DNA from: Planctomycetales bacterium
Lineage (GTDB): Bacteria; Planctomycetota; SBBH01
Reading direction: 5' to 3'
Length of the DNA stretch: 13,414 nucleotides
NCBI GenBank assembly: GCA_005239795.1
Contig: SBBH01000250.1
Span: 1-13,414, forward strand
The translations under genes and the position numbers were made by a program. Below the pieces are notes generated by a model that saw only the letters and a program-made list of their open reading frames with translations, did not search any database and was not told the origin of the DNA. Positions 12,369 to 13,414 of this stretch are shown piece after piece. Positions within the stretch are counted from its first letter, which is position 1; the number at the start of each line of letters is the position of its first letter.

Positions 12369-13414
12369 CTTGGGAACGGAAAAGTGCTTCTTGCCGCCGG
12401 ATCCGGCAAGGAATGCGAGTTGTATGACCCCGCTACGGGCGAATGGAGTCCTGTGGCTTCAACGAATGACTATCATGAGTGGGGCGAGACTGTGCTTTTG
12501 ACGGATGGACGTGTTATGGCGGTCGGCGGCATCGACGGATACGCCAGTGAAATCTACGACCCAACGCAAGACACCTGGACGCAAACGGGATACTTGAATC
12601 ATAGACGGACTTTCCCCAAAGCCATCCTGGGACCCAATGGAACCGTGCTCGTTGTCGGCGGCACGGACCTTTCCACCTATCCCATTGAGACGCTCTCGAG
12701 CTGCGAGATCTTCGATCCAGTCCTGGGGGAATGGACCCTGACCGATTCCAGGGCGGACATCCGGGGTGAAAATCACACCCTCACGCTCCTTTCAGGAGGC
12801 CGTGTGCTCGTGGCTGGAGGCACGGATTACGATTGGGAAAATGGCTCTGGAATCATCTGGGCCACCTGCGAGCTGTACCCATTTCCGGTCGTCACGATCG
12901 ATCCCGATGAGAGCCCTTATGAAGGAGGAGAAACCGCCCTGATCGAAGCGGCGGAACTGGGTGGAGGAGGATTCGTGGATGACGGGCTCATCTCCGTCAG
13001 ATTCGGAGAGTACGAGGCCTCCATTCTGCATGTCCAGGACTCGACGCACCTTCTGGTCGTCATCCCGCGCCATGACATTCCTCCTGGAGGCACCTGGACG
13101 CCGACGGTGGTGGACGTTGTGGTCTCCTACCCGAACTCGACAGATCTTCATGGGACGTTCACCTACCAAAACGCCTGCGGGGATGTGCAGATTGACTCGG
13201 TCCACCCCAACCGTGGTTCCTACGCAGGATATGAGGTTGTTTACATTTTTGGACAAGGGTTCACCTCAGATGTAGACACGACAGTCACGTTCGGGGGAAT
13301 CCCCGCGACGGAATTTTATGTGCTAGGCCCTAATGACATCTTCGCGATTGTCCCGCCCCGCGAGGCCCCGCCCGGCGTCGGCGGACGCTGGAAAGCGACG
13401 CCGGTGGATGTGAC
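12207..13414 (+). CDS. Kelch-repeat and IPT/TIG surface-type protein fused behind a transposase N-terminus (3' partial)
   Basis: The frame is open from ATG 12207 to the window end (402 codons, no stop). Residues 1-54 (LEEMVTATYCALDDALAEAD, then GPAPEVDDREILCL) resemble the N-terminus of IS4/IS982-type transposases, where a YC.LDDAL helix is followed by a D.E.L.L motif. From residue 55 the protein switches to kelch blades: NGKVLLAAG, DGRVMAVGG, NGTVLVVGG and GGRVLVAGG, each with a YDP or FDP turn and W. Two IPT/TIG immunoglobulin-like domains follow (about 224-320 and 322 onward, with FGQGFTSDVDTTVTFGG). Kelch-IPT proteins are usually exported, yet no signal peptide is present because the native N-terminus is replaced. 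It may therefore be a non-functional chimera. The transposase assignment is by recognition of the motif only. Confidence 0.8.
   Translation, partial: MPAPLVVDLEEMVTATYCALDDALAEADIKVQDGKLIARSGPAPEVDDREILCLLGNGKVLLAAGSGKECELYDPATGEWSPVASTNDYHEWGETVLLTDGRVMAVGGIDGYASEIYDPTQDTWTQTGYLNHRRTFPKAILGPNGTVLVVGGTDLSTYPIETLSSCEIFDPVLGEWTLTDSRADIRGENHTLTLLSGGRVLVAGGTDYDWENGSGIIWATCELYPFPVVTIDPDESPYEGGETALIEAAELGGGGFVDDGLISVRFGEYEASILHVQDSTHLLVVIPRHDIPPGGTWTPTVVDVVVSYPNSTDLHGTFTYQNACGDVQIDSVHPNRGSYAGYEVVYIFGQGFTSDVDTTVTFGGIPATEFYVLGPNDIFAIVPPREAPPGVGGRWKATPVDV

Noticed and set aside
12792..13256. Minus-strand frame of 154 codons opposite the kelch/IPT region
   Set aside because: The plus-strand frame carries kelch and IPT domain patterns throughout and stays open to the window end.

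Overview
GC-rich, densely packed chromosomal DNA from what looks like a free-living diderm bacterium. The support is a type II secretion pseudopilin operon (inner and outer membrane machinery implied), the non-mevalonate isoprenoid enzyme Dxr, an RseP-type intramembrane protease, a PilZ domain protein and an anchored di-haem cytochrome c. The phylum cannot be fixed from this window. The gene mix and the unusually large RseP would suit an uncultivated or PVC/Planctomycetota-like lineage, but that is inference.

Layout. (1) 3-3455, plus strand: the 3' part of gspF, then four pseudopilin genes in canonical order G-H-I-J. Each has a G^FTL.E prepilin peptidase site. A 207-bp element (2144-2350) built of inverted repeats lies between gspH and the pseudopilin core of gspI, and gives gspI an exceptionally long leader. 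(2) 3489-7564, plus strand: dxr, rseP (four PDZ-like modules), a 93-residue Sm-like small protein and a UbiA-family prenyltransferase. The first three genes are joined by ATGA overlaps. (3) 7557-9285, minus strand: chrA (chromate transporter family), converging on ubiA with an 8-bp overlap, preceded by a thioredoxin-like redoxin gene broken by an in-frame amber codon and truncated where chrA begins. (4) 9486-9779, minus: a response-regulator receiver remnant lacking its N-terminal half. (5) 9946-10907, plus: a PilZ domain protein and a PaaI-type hotdog thioesterase. A short second copy of the gspI-associated element (10359-10417), in opposite orientation, lies between them. (6) 10914-11153, minus: a small CxxC/HxxC protein. 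(7) 11238-12080, plus: a di-haem cytochrome c. (8) 12207 to the window end, plus: an open reading frame with no stop in the window, whose first ~54 codons resemble a transposase N-terminus and whose remainder is a kelch-repeat plus IPT/TIG surface-type protein.

How it fits together. The left half is conserved housekeeping and envelope biology: secretion pseudopili, isoprenoid precursor synthesis, membrane proteolysis, prenyl transfer. The right half is accessory and shows turnover: two broken genes, a gene fusion at a transposase remnant, dispersed repeat elements, and two different degenerate 7-bp tandem repeats, each placed just before a start codon (ubiA and the cytochrome). No CRISPR array, rRNA or tRNA was recognised. 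The strongest leads are the paired repeat element and its effect on gspI, the transposase-kelch chimera, and the heptamer repeats.
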